Below, piece by piece: positions 15,151-23,885 of a stretch of 64,000 nt of DNA. Within the stretch, counting starts at the first letter, position 1, and every line of letters begins with the position of its first letter. Origin of the DNA: CAVYWD01 sp963772225 (GTDB lineage Bacteria; Myxococcota; Myxococcia; Myxococcales; UBA5297); the NCBI GenBank assembly GCA_963772225.1, contig CAVYWD010000003.1, forward strand, positions 799,367 to 863,366, written 5' to 3'. The notes under the pieces were generated by a model. The model made no database searches, was not told the origin of the DNA, and saw nothing but the letters and a program-made list of their open reading frames with translations. Position numbers and translations under genes: made by a program.

Positions 15151-16578
15151 GTGCCCGTGGCCCAGCAGCATCGACAGATCATTGGAACGAGCTCGCGTCT
15201 TCGCGAGGCGCTCGAGCGCGCCGACCGAGTGGCGCCGACGTCGCGCTCGGTGCTCATCTACGGGGAGAGCGGCACCGGCAAGGAGCTCGTCGCCAGGCGA
15301 GTCCACGAAAAGAGCAAGCGCGCGGCGGGCCCCTTCGTGGCGGTGAACTGCGCGGCGATCGCCAGGGACCTGCTCGAGTCGGAGCTGTTCGGCCACGAGC
15401 GCGGCGCGTTCACCGGGGCGCACCAGGCGAAGGCCGGCGTCTTCGAGCAAGCTCACGGCGGCACGCTGTTCCTCGACGAGGTCGGCGACATGGCCCTCGA
15501 GCACCAGACGAAGGTGCTCAGGGCGCTGCAGGAAGGCGAGGTGATCCGAGTAGGGGCAAGCCAACTCCGCCGTGTCGACGTGCGGATCGTGGCGGCCACG
15601 AACCGGGACCTGTCGGCGGCGGTCGCCGAACGGAAGCTTCGCGGGGACCTTCTCTACCGCCTGGTCGGGTACCAGGTAAGGTTGCCGCCGCTGCGTGAGC
15701 GCGGAGATGACGTCCTGGTGCTCGCCAAGGTCATCCTGGCGCGCGAATACAGCGCCGCGTACTTCTCCGAGGGCGCCCGGGAGTTCCTTCGGCGCTACAG
15801 CTGGCCGGGCAACATCCGCGAGCTCGAGGACGTCGTCGGCGCCGCCGCGATCGACGCGCGCGGCGGGGAGGTCACGGAGAAGGAACTTGAAGCGAACCTC
15901 GTACTCGGCGGGCTGACGGAGAACGCGGGTGGCGGGGGCGGGGAAAGGGCAACGACGGCGAGTCCGGCGGGCCCTTCAGGCGCGGGAGGCCCGGCAGTCG
16001 AGGCCAAGGCACCCAGGGAGCCAAACCATCAGGGCGAGCGCGAAGAGGAGCCCGAGCCGGAACGTCCACCGGAGGCGCGCAAGCCGAGCGACACCAGGCT
16101 CGACGCGGTGCTCGCCTTCCTCGATGCGCAGGGGCAGATCACCAATGCCATCGCGCGGGAGCTCCTCCAGCTGCAGAGGTGCCAGACCAACCGCCTGCTC
16201 AAGAGCTGGGAGCGGCGGGGCAAGATCGTCGGGCAAGGCAGTGGCCGTGGAGTGCACTACGTCTCGCCGGGTGCCGGGGCAGCGGCGAGCGCGGACACGC
16301 GGGGCGAGGGCGGCGAAGGCGAACGGCAGCGAGCGCTCGAGGCAGGGGTGGCCGCTGCGCTGGCTCCGACGACTGCTCCTGTGCGACTTCAGGTCGCCCT
16401 GAGGATTGCCGCCGAGGTCGGCAGGGTGACGCGCGCCGAGTACGCGAAGACCGCGAAGGTCTCGCAGCGGACCGCGAAGCGGGACCTGGCGGAGCTCGTG
16501 CGGCTTGGACAGCTTCGGGCGGAGGGAAGGGGCAAACGGCGGGTATACCTCCCGGCCCCAGCCGAAGCCCGCTTCTAA
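15151..16578 (+). CDS. Sigma-54-dependent transcriptional activator with two C-terminal winged helices
   Basis: 475 residues with no N-terminal sensor: the AAA+ domain starts at about residue 10. Walker A is GESGTGKE, the sigma-54 contact loop is GAFTGA, Walker B is GGTLFLDEVGD, and the arginine fingers lie in LLYRLVGYQVRLPPLRER. Instead of a Fis-type HTH there is an acidic/Pro linker, then two winged-helix-like modules (about 310-375, NRLLKSWERRGKIVGQGSGR; and 405-475, RTAKRDLAELVRLGQLRAEG). GTG 15151 is uncertain; 15157 is an alternative. No target promoter was found. Confidence 0.82.
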   Translation: MPVAQQHRQIIGTSSRLREALERADRVAPTSRSVLIYGESGTGKELVARRVHEKSKRAAGPFVAVNCAAIARDLLESELFGHERGAFTGAHQAKAGVFEQAHGGTLFLDEVGDMALEHQTKVLRALQEGEVIRVGASQLRRVDVRIVAATNRDLSAAVAERKLRGDLLYRLVGYQVRLPPLRERGDDVLVLAKVILAREYSAAYFSEGAREFLRRYSWPGNIRELEDVVGAAAIDARGGEVTEKELEANLVLGGLTENAGGGGGERATTASPAGPSGAGGPAVEAKAPREPNHQGEREEEPEPERPPEARKPSDTRLDAVLAFLDAQGQITNAIARELLQLQRCQTNRLLKSWERRGKIVGQGSGRGVHYVSPGAGAAASADTRGEGGEGERQRALEAGVAAALAPTTAPVRLQVALRIAAEVGRVTRAEYAKTAKVSQRTAKRDLAELVRLGQLRAEGRGKRRVYLPAPAEARF

Positions 16579-17168
16579 GGCGCGCCGACGCGCGGCGGGC
16601 GGAATCGAAGGCTGACTGCCAAGTGATGGCGATGAGCTGAGGAACCAGCTGAGCGGCAGGGCATCGGTGCCGGCTTGTCCACTGGGCGACTCCACGAATC
16701 CATGGCCGCTAGCGCACGTCGGGAGCTGTCGGGTGGATTTCAGCCCTGCCGATCGCGTGCGTTCGGCCCTTGGCGCCTGAAGACTGTGAACACGCGTTTA
16801 GTGAATATGTGTCGAATACCGACCAATAGCGCGAATCGAGAATCGAACGACTACTGAGCATGAGGACTTCAAAACCCGAGAGGTGTCGCGAAGATCGCGG
16901 ACTTCGCCCGGCTGATGTCGGACCGTTCCTGTAGACTCCCGAAAAATCGCTGGGAACCCAAGGCCGGATTGGAGGGCGCACGTCGTGACGGAGGAAAGGA
17001 TACGCTGGTGGTGTTGCGTTGCGCGCCCAAAGGCGTGAGGGCGTTAGTCCCGTTGCACCTGCGCTGTCATGGTCCAGGTGGTCGCGTAGGCCGGCGGTGG
17101 GCAGGGAAGGGTGAGACGAAAAGTAGCTGAGTGGGGGTCTTCGGTGTTCGATGGTGGCCCGCAAGAGT
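16579..17168. other. ~590 bp intergenic region
   Basis: No plausible coding frame. It separates the sigma-54 activator from the transposition module, and the left end of the transposon is probably in or just after it. I could not identify the terminal repeats. Confidence 0.4.
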
Positions 17169-17196
17169 GAAGCCCACGGTTTCCGCCGTGGGCTTC
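17169..17196 (+). other. Perfect 11-bp hairpin at the left of the transposition module
   Basis: GAAGCCCACGG, loop TTTCCG, CCGTGGGCTTC. It lies 26 bp upstream of the start of the zinc-binding gene and has no U-tract. It may be a transposon-end or leader structure rather than a terminator. Confidence 0.45.
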
Positions 17197-17221
17197 GGTG
17201 CTTCTGCGCCGGCCACGTTCC

Positions 17222-18043
17222 ATGCAGGTTCGGATTCCGGCGCTGCCTTGGTGGAGGCAGATGCAATCATGCCAGCCCTGTCAAGAAACCGCATCTTCGT
17301 CGCGGCCGTTCTTGGTGACGGCCTATCATCCTGACCGGTCGGGTGAGTGGACCCCGTCGGCGATTCCGGCGGCCTGCCCGAGGAGTGACTGGGCTGCGGC
17401 GTGCCGCATCCGCCTCGACCATCGCCGGACGCGGAAGACGGGGCCGTGCGTCCCGGTGGTGGTGCTGGCGTGCGCCGCCCATAGCTGCCGGTTCACGCTC
17501 TATCCATGCGGGCACGTGCCGTACGGCCGGGAGGCCGTTGCTCCGGTTGGCCTCGACGGCAAGGCGCTGACCACGGCGCCGGAAAATGCCGCGTCGTCAA
17601 CCGCCGAAGAGCCCAGCGCCGGCTGGCAGCAGACCCGATTCAACGCGGTGCTCGATGCGGCTCGTGGCAAGGCTTGGCCTCGGGACGGTCCTGGCCCCTG
17701 CTGGACGACGCAGCTGCGTCGCCTCGACGAGCTCGCTGCGCTGCTTGGGCTCGATCCGGCTCTCCCCGTGGCGTTGGGTGAGAAGCTCGCGCAGCTTCTC
17801 CACCTCCCGCGCTTGAGCCTGATCGACGAAACCCATCGGTTCGCTCAGGCGCATGGCTTCGAGGAACGAGGGGGCATCCTCGTCGCCACCCTGGAGCGCG
17901 CTTCGACCGGCCGCTGCGTCTTGGAACGAGTGCTCGCCTGCGGCGCCCTGGCCGGCCTGTGGCGCCCGGTGCATCTCTGGCGGGCCTCGCCCGGACGCCC
18001 GCAGCGCACCGTGTTCCCGGGGCGCGGAACGCCCTCGGGGTAG
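17222..18043 (+). CDS. Transposon-associated zinc-binding protein (DUF6431-like)
   Basis: 273 residues. Cys/His pairs occur in SCQPC near the N-terminus and in ACAAHSCRFTLYPCGHVPYGR near residues 85-105, a pattern of small zinc-ribbon proteins encoded in front of Mu-like transposase genes. The remainder is helical with a low-complexity Pro/Arg C-terminus. ATG 17222 is chosen as the start nearest the Cys motif; the upstream ATG at 17198 adds eight residues. It is the first gene of a four-gene same-strand module, about 95 bp before the transposase. Confidence 0.55.
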   Translation: MQVRIPALPWWRQMQSCQPCQETASSSRPFLVTAYHPDRSGEWTPSAIPAACPRSDWAAACRIRLDHRRTRKTGPCVPVVVLACAAHSCRFTLYPCGHVPYGREAVAPVGLDGKALTTAPENAASSTAEEPSAGWQQTRFNAVLDAARGKAWPRDGPGPCWTTQLRRLDELAALLGLDPALPVALGEKLAQLLHLPRLSLIDETHRFAQAHGFEERGGILVATLERASTGRCVLERVLACGALAGLWRPVHLWRASPGRPQRTVFPGRGTPSG

Positions 18044-18138
18044 GCCTTTAGGCGACGGGCGCCGTACCCACGAATTCGCTCTCGTGCCTCCGGCTTCCAG
18101 GCGTGCTTTTCAAAGGCTCCCTCGAAATTGGAGCCCCG

Positions 18139-19543
18139 ATGACCGACCCACCGAAACCGCCAGCGCCCGACGAGCTGCTGCTGCTTTCGCCGGATGAGCT
18201 CCTGCGTTGCCAGGTGATTGCCGAGCTGCGCTCGAAGCTCGCCGGCGGCAAGGAGCTCGAGGAGGCGGTGGCCGAGATCGCCGCGCGGACGCACTTCATC
18301 ATCCAGAGCGGCGAGGCCGCCTCGGTGACGACCCGGTCGCTCTATCGCTGGTGGTCGAACTTCAAGGCGGCCAATGGCTGGTCAGGCCTGCGCACGGCTC
18401 GCAGCCAGACTTCGCGGACCTACCCGGCGCTGCCGACGAAGCTGCTCGACTTCCTGTGCGCGGAGAAGAAGCTCGACCGCTACGCCTCAGTCCCCGAGCT
18501 GCTGCGCAGGGCCCGCGAGCTGGAGATCGTCGGCGCCGACGAGGCCTTCGACCGCGTCACCGTCTGGCGAGCCTGCAAGCGTCTGGGGCTTGCGCTCCGA
18601 CGAGTTCCCGGCAAGCGCGAGATTCGACTCTCGCCGCTTCGCTTACCCCCACCGAATGCAGATGGTGCTCGCCGACGGCAAGCACTTTCGCGCCGGCCCG
18701 CGCCGCACCAAGCGCGTCGCCCTCTTCTTTCTCGACGACGCCAGCCGCAAGGGCCTGACCTGCGTCGTCGGCACCTCCGAGAGCACCCGGCTCTTCCTGC
18801 GCGGCTTGTACAAGGTCATCTGCAAGTACGGCCTGATGGACTCGCTCTTCCTCGACCGCGGGCCCGGCTTCAAGTCGGAAGACACCCTCAGCGCCTGCGT
18901 GAGCATCGACATCAACCTCATTCTGGGCACGGCGGCCTATCCCGAGGGACACGGCAAAATCGAGCGCTTCAACCAGACCGCCGTCTCCGCGGTGCTGCGC
19001 GGCCTGTGCGCCGCCGAAGTCGACGACGACTGCGGCGCGCTCGAGCTGCGGCTCGAGCACTTCCTCGACCACCAGTACAACCTGAGGCCGCACGAGTCGC
19101 TCGACCAGCGCACGCCAAAGGCGCGCTGGGACCTCGACACCAGAGCGCTGCGCTTCCCCGAGAGCGAGCAGGCCCTGCGCGACAAGCTCGTCGTCACCGA
19201 GGTGCGCAAGGTCTCCAAGGACAACGTCATCCCCGTCGACGGCGTCGACTACGAGGTGCCCCGCGGCCACGCCGAGACCTCCATCAACGTTCGCCGAAAT
19301 CTCCTGTCCGGCGAGCTCTTCGTCCCGCACGACAGCCACCTCGTCCAGATCCATCCGGTCGACCTCGCCGCCAACGCGATCGCCCGCCGCGCAACGCCCG
19401 GCGCCCCCAGGCCCGACGATGACGAGGGCACCCCGAGGACCGCCGCCTCCATCGCCTTCGCTCGCGCTCACGGCCCCGTCGTGGGGCCCGACGGCGGCTT
19501 TCTTCCCCCCACCCGCAACCCCACGAACGGAGACGAGCCATGA
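18139..19543 (+). pseudogene. Mu/Tni-like DDE transposase, +1 frameshift near 18625
   Basis: The N-terminal part (MTDPPKPPAPDELL..., with a HTH-like region TTRSLYRWWSNFKA) is in one frame up to about 18624. The catalytic part continues from 18626 in the next frame (DSRRFAYPHRMQMVLADGKH). Together they make a ~467-residue rve-fold transposase: D in VLADGKHF, D in LFLDRGPGF, E in EGHGKIERFNQT. One extra base (ATT-C-GAC) accounts for the shift. Because a programmed +1 shift is unusual in this family, I favour a mutation or assembly indel. The stop overlaps the ATPase gene (ATGA at 19540). Confidence 0.8.
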
Positions 19544-20346
19544 TTGACCTTCGCAGCGCTTTCGGCTTTCACGCCACCCCTTTCACGCGCGAAATCCGCA
19601 TTCAGGACTACCTTGCTTTCCCCTTCTTCGAGGAGGCTTTTGACGGCCTAAGACGCTGCGTCGAGGCCCGCCACAGCGGCGCCCTCATCGCGCCGGCCGG
19701 CACCGGCAAGACCGCCCTCTTGCGCCGCCTCACCGCCGCTCTCCCCGAGGCCCGCTACCAGGTCCGCTACATCAAGGTCACCGACCTCTCCAAGCGCGAC
19801 CTCTGCCGCGAGATCGCCCTCGCCTGCGGCGCATCTGCTGCGGGCGCCTATTCTTTCCTGGTGCGCGCGCTCCAGGAGCGCTTCGAGCACTCCGTCCACA
19901 GCGAAGGCCTGCGCCCCGTCATCCTGCTCGATGAGGCGCAGGACCTGCGCGGCGACTCCTTCGCGCTGGTCCGGCTCCTGACCAACTTCGAGATGGACAG
20001 CCGCCTCGTGCTCAGCCTGGTCCTGTGCGGCCAGCCCCAGCTCAAGACCGTCCTCGGCCGCGACGACCAGGAGTCGGTGGCCCGCCGCATCCACCACTAC
20101 GCCTGTCTGCGGCTGCTCTCGCGCGACGAGCTCACCGAGTACGTCCAGCACCGCTGCGCCATCGCCGGTTGCAAGAAGCACCCCTTCGACGCCGGCGCCA
20201 TCGAGGCGCTCCACGAGATCTCCCGCGGCAATCTGCGCGCCGCCGACGCTCTCGCGCTCACCGCGCTCGAGCGGGCCGCCCTCTCCAAGAAGACCGCCGT
20301 CGGCGCGCAGCACGTCGCCGAGGCCCGCCAGGAGCTGTACCCGTGA
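19540..20346 (+). CDS. AAA+ ATPase of the transposition module (ExeA/TniB/MuB type)
   Basis: 268 residues. Walker A is APAGTGKTALLRRL, Walker B is VILLDEAQDL, and the C-terminal lid helices are typical of ExeA-like ATPases paired with DDE transposases, where they choose target DNA and activate the transposase. The start overlaps the transposase stop (ATGA) and the stop overlaps the next gene (GTGA at 20343), so expression is coupled. Complete and undamaged. Confidence 0.87.
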   Translation: MIDLRSAFGFHATPFTREIRIQDYLAFPFFEEAFDGLRRCVEARHSGALIAPAGTGKTALLRRLTAALPEARYQVRYIKVTDLSKRDLCREIALACGASAAGAYSFLVRALQERFEHSVHSEGLRPVILLDEAQDLRGDSFALVRLLTNFEMDSRLVLSLVLCGQPQLKTVLGRDDQESVARRIHHYACLRLLSRDELTEYVQHRCAIAGCKKHPFDAGAIEALHEISRGNLRAADALALTALERAALSKKTAVGAQHVAEARQELYP

Positions 20347-21416
20347 AAGGGCCCGCCAAGAGCGCGCGCCCCGAGCGCCACCTGCGCGTCGTGCGTGCCG
20401 CCGAGCTTCCCGCCCAGCTGCCCGAGAAGGCCTGGCTCGTCCGCGACCTCTGGTCCCACCTGGCTGTCGGCTTCATCGGAGGTCAGCCCAAGAGCGGCAA
20501 GACCTGGCTCGCGCTTGACCTCGCGGTCAGCGTCGCCTCCGGCACCCACTGCCTGGGGCGCTTCCCGGTAGACCAGCCTGGTCCCGTGCTCGCCTATCTC
20601 GCCGAGGACTCGCTCCCGCACGTCCGTGAGCGCCTGGCTTCCCTCTGCGCCCACCGGCACATCCCTCTGGAAGCCCTCGACCTCCACCTCATCGACATGC
20701 CCAGCATGCGCCTCGACGACGCTGAAGATCAGGCGCTGCTCGTCCAGGCGGTCACCCGGATCAAGCCACGTCTGCTCATCCTCGACCCCCTGGTGCGCCT
20801 GCACGCCCTCGACGAGAACAGCGCGGCAGACGTCTCTTCACTCCTGGGCTGGCTGCGCGCGCTCTCGCGCGCCCACGACCTCGGGATCGTCGTCGTCCAC
20901 CACATGAGCAAGAAGAGCCGCCGTCAGCTCGGCCAGGCGCTGCGCGGCTCCAGCGACCTGCACGCCTGGGCCGACAGCTCTGCCTACTTGACCCGCAAGC
21001 AAGACAAGCTCCTGCTCACCCTCGAGCATCGCTCGTCGCCCGCCCGCTCCCCACTTGGCCTCCAGCTCGCCCTCGGCGCAGACGGTGCCACTCCTCATCT
21101 CGAGCCCTTCCTCGAGGCGATCGCGAGCGTTGCGTCGCCGCCGCCCATCGCCAATCGCATCGTCCACGCCCTCCGAGAGGCCAAGGCGCCGCTCTCCCGC
21201 GTCGCCCTGCGCAACAAGCTCCGCCTCAACAACCTCAAGCTCGGAGACGCCCTCGCCTCGCTCGAGCGCGACCGTGTCATCGCCCGAAGTGATTCCGGCT
21301 GGAATCTTTGCGCGGCCTCCACAGCCGCGCTGGTCCCGACGAGCGCCCATCCGGCGACCTCGTCCGATTGTCAGCTCGACCTGCCGCTGCCTCCCCCAAC
21401 CACCAGCCCTCGATAG
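20343..21416 (+). CDS. RepA-like AAA ATPase (AAA_25) of the transposition module
   Basis: 357 residues. A RecA-fold ATPase with Walker A GGQPKSGKTWLALDLA, Walker B RLLILDPLVRLH and VVHHMSKKS after it, as in plasmid RepA/phage-type helicases. The C-terminal ~90 residues look like a winged helix (RVALRNKLRLNNLKLGDALA). GTG 20343 overlaps the previous stop. In such modules it may assist replication or target handling, but its exact role is unproven. Confidence 0.8.
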   Translation: MKGPAKSARPERHLRVVRAAELPAQLPEKAWLVRDLWSHLAVGFIGGQPKSGKTWLALDLAVSVASGTHCLGRFPVDQPGPVLAYLAEDSLPHVRERLASLCAHRHIPLEALDLHLIDMPSMRLDDAEDQALLVQAVTRIKPRLLILDPLVRLHALDENSAADVSSLLGWLRALSRAHDLGIVVVHHMSKKSRRQLGQALRGSSDLHAWADSSAYLTRKQDKLLLTLEHRSSPARSPLGLQLALGADGATPHLEPFLEAIASVASPPPIANRIVHALREAKAPLSRVALRNKLRLNNLKLGDALASLERDRVIARSDSGWNLCAASTAALVPTSAHPATSSDCQLDLPLPPPTTSPR

Positions 21417-21447
21417 CGTCCGCTCGCCCCGTCACGGCCGACCGACG

Positions 21448-21468
21448 CTGGGGGCTTACATCCCCCAG
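21448..21468 (+). terminator. Small hairpin after the transposition module
   Basis: CTGGGGG-cttacat-CCCCCAG, 32 bp after the RepA-like stop. There is no U-tract, so it is either a weak terminator or part of the right transposon end. Confidence 0.4.
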
Positions 21469-21622
21469 ACCCCCTGTGGCTCCGGCGCCGCCCCGCGCAC
21501 GAAGCCGCGCGGGTCGTCGCCGGAGCTCAAGGCCCAACGACCTCGAGTCGCCCAACCCGTTCCCTGTTCCGCCGTTCCACGATAGGGGCGCGCGCGGAAC
21601 GGCCTGCCGGAACAGGCGCGCC

Positions 21623-22012
21623 GTGACAGCCTTCGTGCAACGAGCTGCGAACGTGGGCGCGCAACGCAACAGGTGGGCGGTCCGCCAGATCATCAGCGAG
21701 GTGCTCGACAGGCAGCTTGCCCTCGCGATGCAGAAGGTGCGGCAGGATGACCTGAAGCGCGTCTGGGGAGAGGTGAGTGAGGTTCGTCGGACCACACCTC
21801 CGCAGGTTCTCTTTCGGGACAAGGTGAACCCCGGCCAGCGCATCTGGGTCAATCTGCCCCAAGGCATTCCGCTCCCGAGCGAGGGGGAGATGGTGTGCGT
21901 CGAAGGGTACTTGAGGCCTGGCCCCGACGAGGGCCGCTGCTCAATCGCGTGGCGTCTGGAGGGGCTGTCAATCATTGAAAACAAAGGGCTGTCGCGGCGC
22001 GTGAAGGATTGA
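21623..22012 (+). CDS. OB-fold protein resembling the N-terminal domain of exonuclease VII large subunit
   Basis: 129 residues from GTG 21623 (GTG 21635 and 21653 are alternatives; no clear Shine-Dalgarno). A helical lead (AVRQIISEVLDRQLALAMQK) is followed by VWGEVSEVRR, QRIWVNLPQ, EGEMVCVEGYL and SIAWRLEGLSII, the strand order of the nucleic-acid-binding OB fold at the start of XseA. The catalytic half is in the next gene, 6 bp away. Splitting these domains into two genes is not usual for XseA. Its role would be to bind single-stranded DNA for the following nuclease-like protein. Confidence 0.65.
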   Translation: MTAFVQRAANVGAQRNRWAVRQIISEVLDRQLALAMQKVRQDDLKRVWGEVSEVRRTTPPQVLFRDKVNPGQRIWVNLPQGIPLPSEGEMVCVEGYLRPGPDEGRCSIAWRLEGLSIIENKGLSRRVKD

Positions 22013-22018
22013 GACGCA

Positions 22019-23029
22019 GTGCTGGGCGAGGTAAAAGCGCGCTGCTCCTCTCCACGGAGGGTGACGGGACCAGTTCGAAAGGTTGCGCTCGTGTCGTCTG
22101 AAAGGAGCAAAGGGCGCAAAGACTTCGAAGAGGTCCTCCGAAGCAGATTGAGAAGGCTGAAGGAACACGAAAGGCCGGAGTACTCATTTGTCCACGTCAA
22201 TCTACAAAATGCCGCATCGATTGCGGGAGGAATCCGCGAAGCAGGCATGAGCGATGCCGACCTTGTGGCGGTTGTCCGCGGTGGAGGGTCGAACTCCGAT
22301 CTGGACCCGTTTAATGAGCCGGTCGTAGCGGAGGCGCTGGCGTCGCTGAGGCAACCGGCGCTGGTGGCGGTCGGCCACTCGGGCGACAAGGTCGAAGCTT
22401 ACAAATTCGCTGGCCACGGCACAAATACACCGTCAGAGGCGGCCTCGCTGGTGGCCTATCTGTTTCATCAGGGGCGCAAGCGATACGAGGCCGTGCAAGC
22501 TTCGCCAGACCGCGGCTCTCGAAATGCCGAAGTGATCCCGTTCACAACGTGCTCCGCCTTGGCTGGGTCGCACAAAAATGAGTCACGATTAGAGCCGAGC
22601 GGTGCCCTTCCGAACCCAAGGGAGTTCCATGCTCGACCGCTGCCCGCATTTGGTCGGTCGGCACTGAGAGCTACTTCCGTCGCTGCCGCAGTTGCCATCA
22701 TCTTCGCGGCCGGCTGGAAGGGTGCGCCACTCTGGGATCGGTTGCTGCTTGCCGGCACGAGCAAATCCGATACGTCGGGCGTACAAAGGGTCGAGCTCGT
22801 GCCGACCCTGACCCGGGCCGCCTTGGGCCAGGCTGGTGTTCGCCAGCCCGTCGTTCCTGCGCAGCAACGGTCCGCCGCGAAGAGGCCTTCACCAGCGGCG
22901 CAGAGCGCAAAGGTGGCGCCAAGCGCTGGCGACGCGTCGAGCGGCGATGTAGCGCGTCAGGCACTTCAGCAGACCAACGTTGGTCAACCGCAGGTTCAAG
23001 GGCTGCCTGACACCAAAGAAAGAGAGTAG
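22019..23029 (+). CDS. Membrane-anchored exonuclease VII large-subunit catalytic core (XseA-like)
   Basis: 336 residues from GTG 22019. Residues 20-150 match the XseA nuclease core: VALVSSERSKGRKDF (D35), LVAVVRGGGSNSDLDPFN (R87), VAVGHSGDK (H120, D123) and TNTPSEAA. The spacings D35-R87-H120-D123 (52, 33, 3) mirror the E. coli residues I recall as essential (D155, R205, H238, D241: 50, 33, 3). The long XseA coiled-coil arms are missing. Instead there is a linker, a hydrophobic segment near 216-232 (VAAAVAIIFAAGW) and a ~100-residue Ala/Pro/Gln tail. No XseB partner is nearby. Probably an accessory or defence nuclease rather than housekeeping ExoVII. Confidence 0.75.
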   Translation: MLGEVKARCSSPRRVTGPVRKVALVSSERSKGRKDFEEVLRSRLRRLKEHERPEYSFVHVNLQNAASIAGGIREAGMSDADLVAVVRGGGSNSDLDPFNEPVVAEALASLRQPALVAVGHSGDKVEAYKFAGHGTNTPSEAASLVAYLFHQGRKRYEAVQASPDRGSRNAEVIPFTTCSALAGSHKNESRLEPSGALPNPREFHARPLPAFGRSALRATSVAAAVAIIFAAGWKGAPLWDRLLLAGTSKSDTSGVQRVELVPTLTRAALGQAGVRQPVVPAQQRSAAKRPSPAAQSAKVAPSAGDASSGDVARQALQQTNVGQPQVQGLPDTKERE

Positions 23030-23034
23030 CAAAA

Positions 23035-23796
23035 ATGGATTCAGCGAGGCTTCTGTATGAGAATCAGTACATAGGGGCGTTCATCTACGCGCTGGGCGTA
23101 GTTAGCGGACGTCGCAATCAAGGCGATATCGGGGCGTTTAGCCTTCTTCAGCAGACTCCGGCGGACGCGGGGCTGGCGGACATGCTCGCGCAGTGGAGCG
23201 GCAGATGCTTTCTGTGGGAGTTTAAGCGTGATAGGAGCGAAATCCGAGAGGAAGCGCGGAAGCCGGCCAAGAACAAGGTGCTAACGGAGCTCCTGAAAGA
23301 CAAAAACCGCACGCAGAAATTGACTGGCGATCAATGCCATTTCTTGGCGTGCGGGAAGGAAACCACGGCTCAGTGCGGCCGCACGGTGGACCTCGAGTTC
23401 TTTCCGTACTCGCTGGCGCTCGCGCCGCAAGAGGCGTCGGCGCTAAGCTGGCCGATGTCATTAGAGGGGTTCGTGAAGAATATCGTGTCAGCGGACGGGG
23501 AAGCGCCGGGAAAGCTGGGGGTCGATGTTGGATCCTTTGATGAGTATGTAGCCTTCCTTCAGCGGTGCACAGGATATCCGCCTGGGGTGAATGGTGTCGT
23601 AGTGAAGATCGATGGAAAAGGCAAGGCGATGCTTGTAAGGTTTGACGGACTTGAGGCGCTGAGGGACATCGCGAAGACTATGGCAACAGGCATCTCCAGA
23701 AGACGAGAACTTGGGGCGCCCTCGCAAGAGCCTGGCGAGGCGCGGGTGAGGCGACCTGCTCGAGGGCGAGATCGCGGACCAGAAATCGGCGGGTGA
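23035..23796 (+). CDS. Protein of unknown function with an EFK nuclease-like motif
   Basis: 253 residues, 5 bp after the XseA-like gene. FLWEFKRDRSEIREEARKP (about residues 60-80), followed by LTGDQCHFLACG, resembles the E-x-K strand and later core strand of PD-(D/E)XK folds, and an Asp in GLADMLAQW could be the first metal ligand. There is no signal peptide or membrane segment. The C-terminal ~30 residues are Arg-rich. I cannot name a family. Tight linkage makes it the third component of the split ExoVII operon. Confidence 0.6.
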   Translation: MDSARLLYENQYIGAFIYALGVVSGRRNQGDIGAFSLLQQTPADAGLADMLAQWSGRCFLWEFKRDRSEIREEARKPAKNKVLTELLKDKNRTQKLTGDQCHFLACGKETTAQCGRTVDLEFFPYSLALAPQEASALSWPMSLEGFVKNIVSADGEAPGKLGVDVGSFDEYVAFLQRCTGYPPGVNGVVVKIDGKGKAMLVRFDGLEALRDIAKTMATGISRRRELGAPSQEPGEARVRRPARGRDRGPEIGG

Positions 23797-23797
23797 T

Positions 23798-23878
23798 GGC
23801 ACGTCTTGGAAATCGCGTGCCAAGCGGTCGGCCATCGCGGGTTTCAATGCTTGCTGGTTTGTGTTCCCGCGATGGCCG
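23798..23878. terminator. Two hairpins between convergent genes (bidirectional terminator region)
   Basis: GGCACG (23798) pairs with CGTGCC (23816-23821), and the perfect 13-bp stem CGGCCATCGCGGG (23829-23841) pairs with CCCGCGATGGCCG (23866-23878) across a 24-nt loop. They fill the gap between the convergent ends of the ExoVII-like operon and the nuclease gene at 23886. Confidence 0.6.
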
Positions 23879-23885
23879 GCGCCGA

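Noticed and set aside
17169..17196. Intrinsic terminator
   Set aside because: Perfect stem but no U-tract and it precedes rather than follows a gene, so it is listed only as a hairpin.
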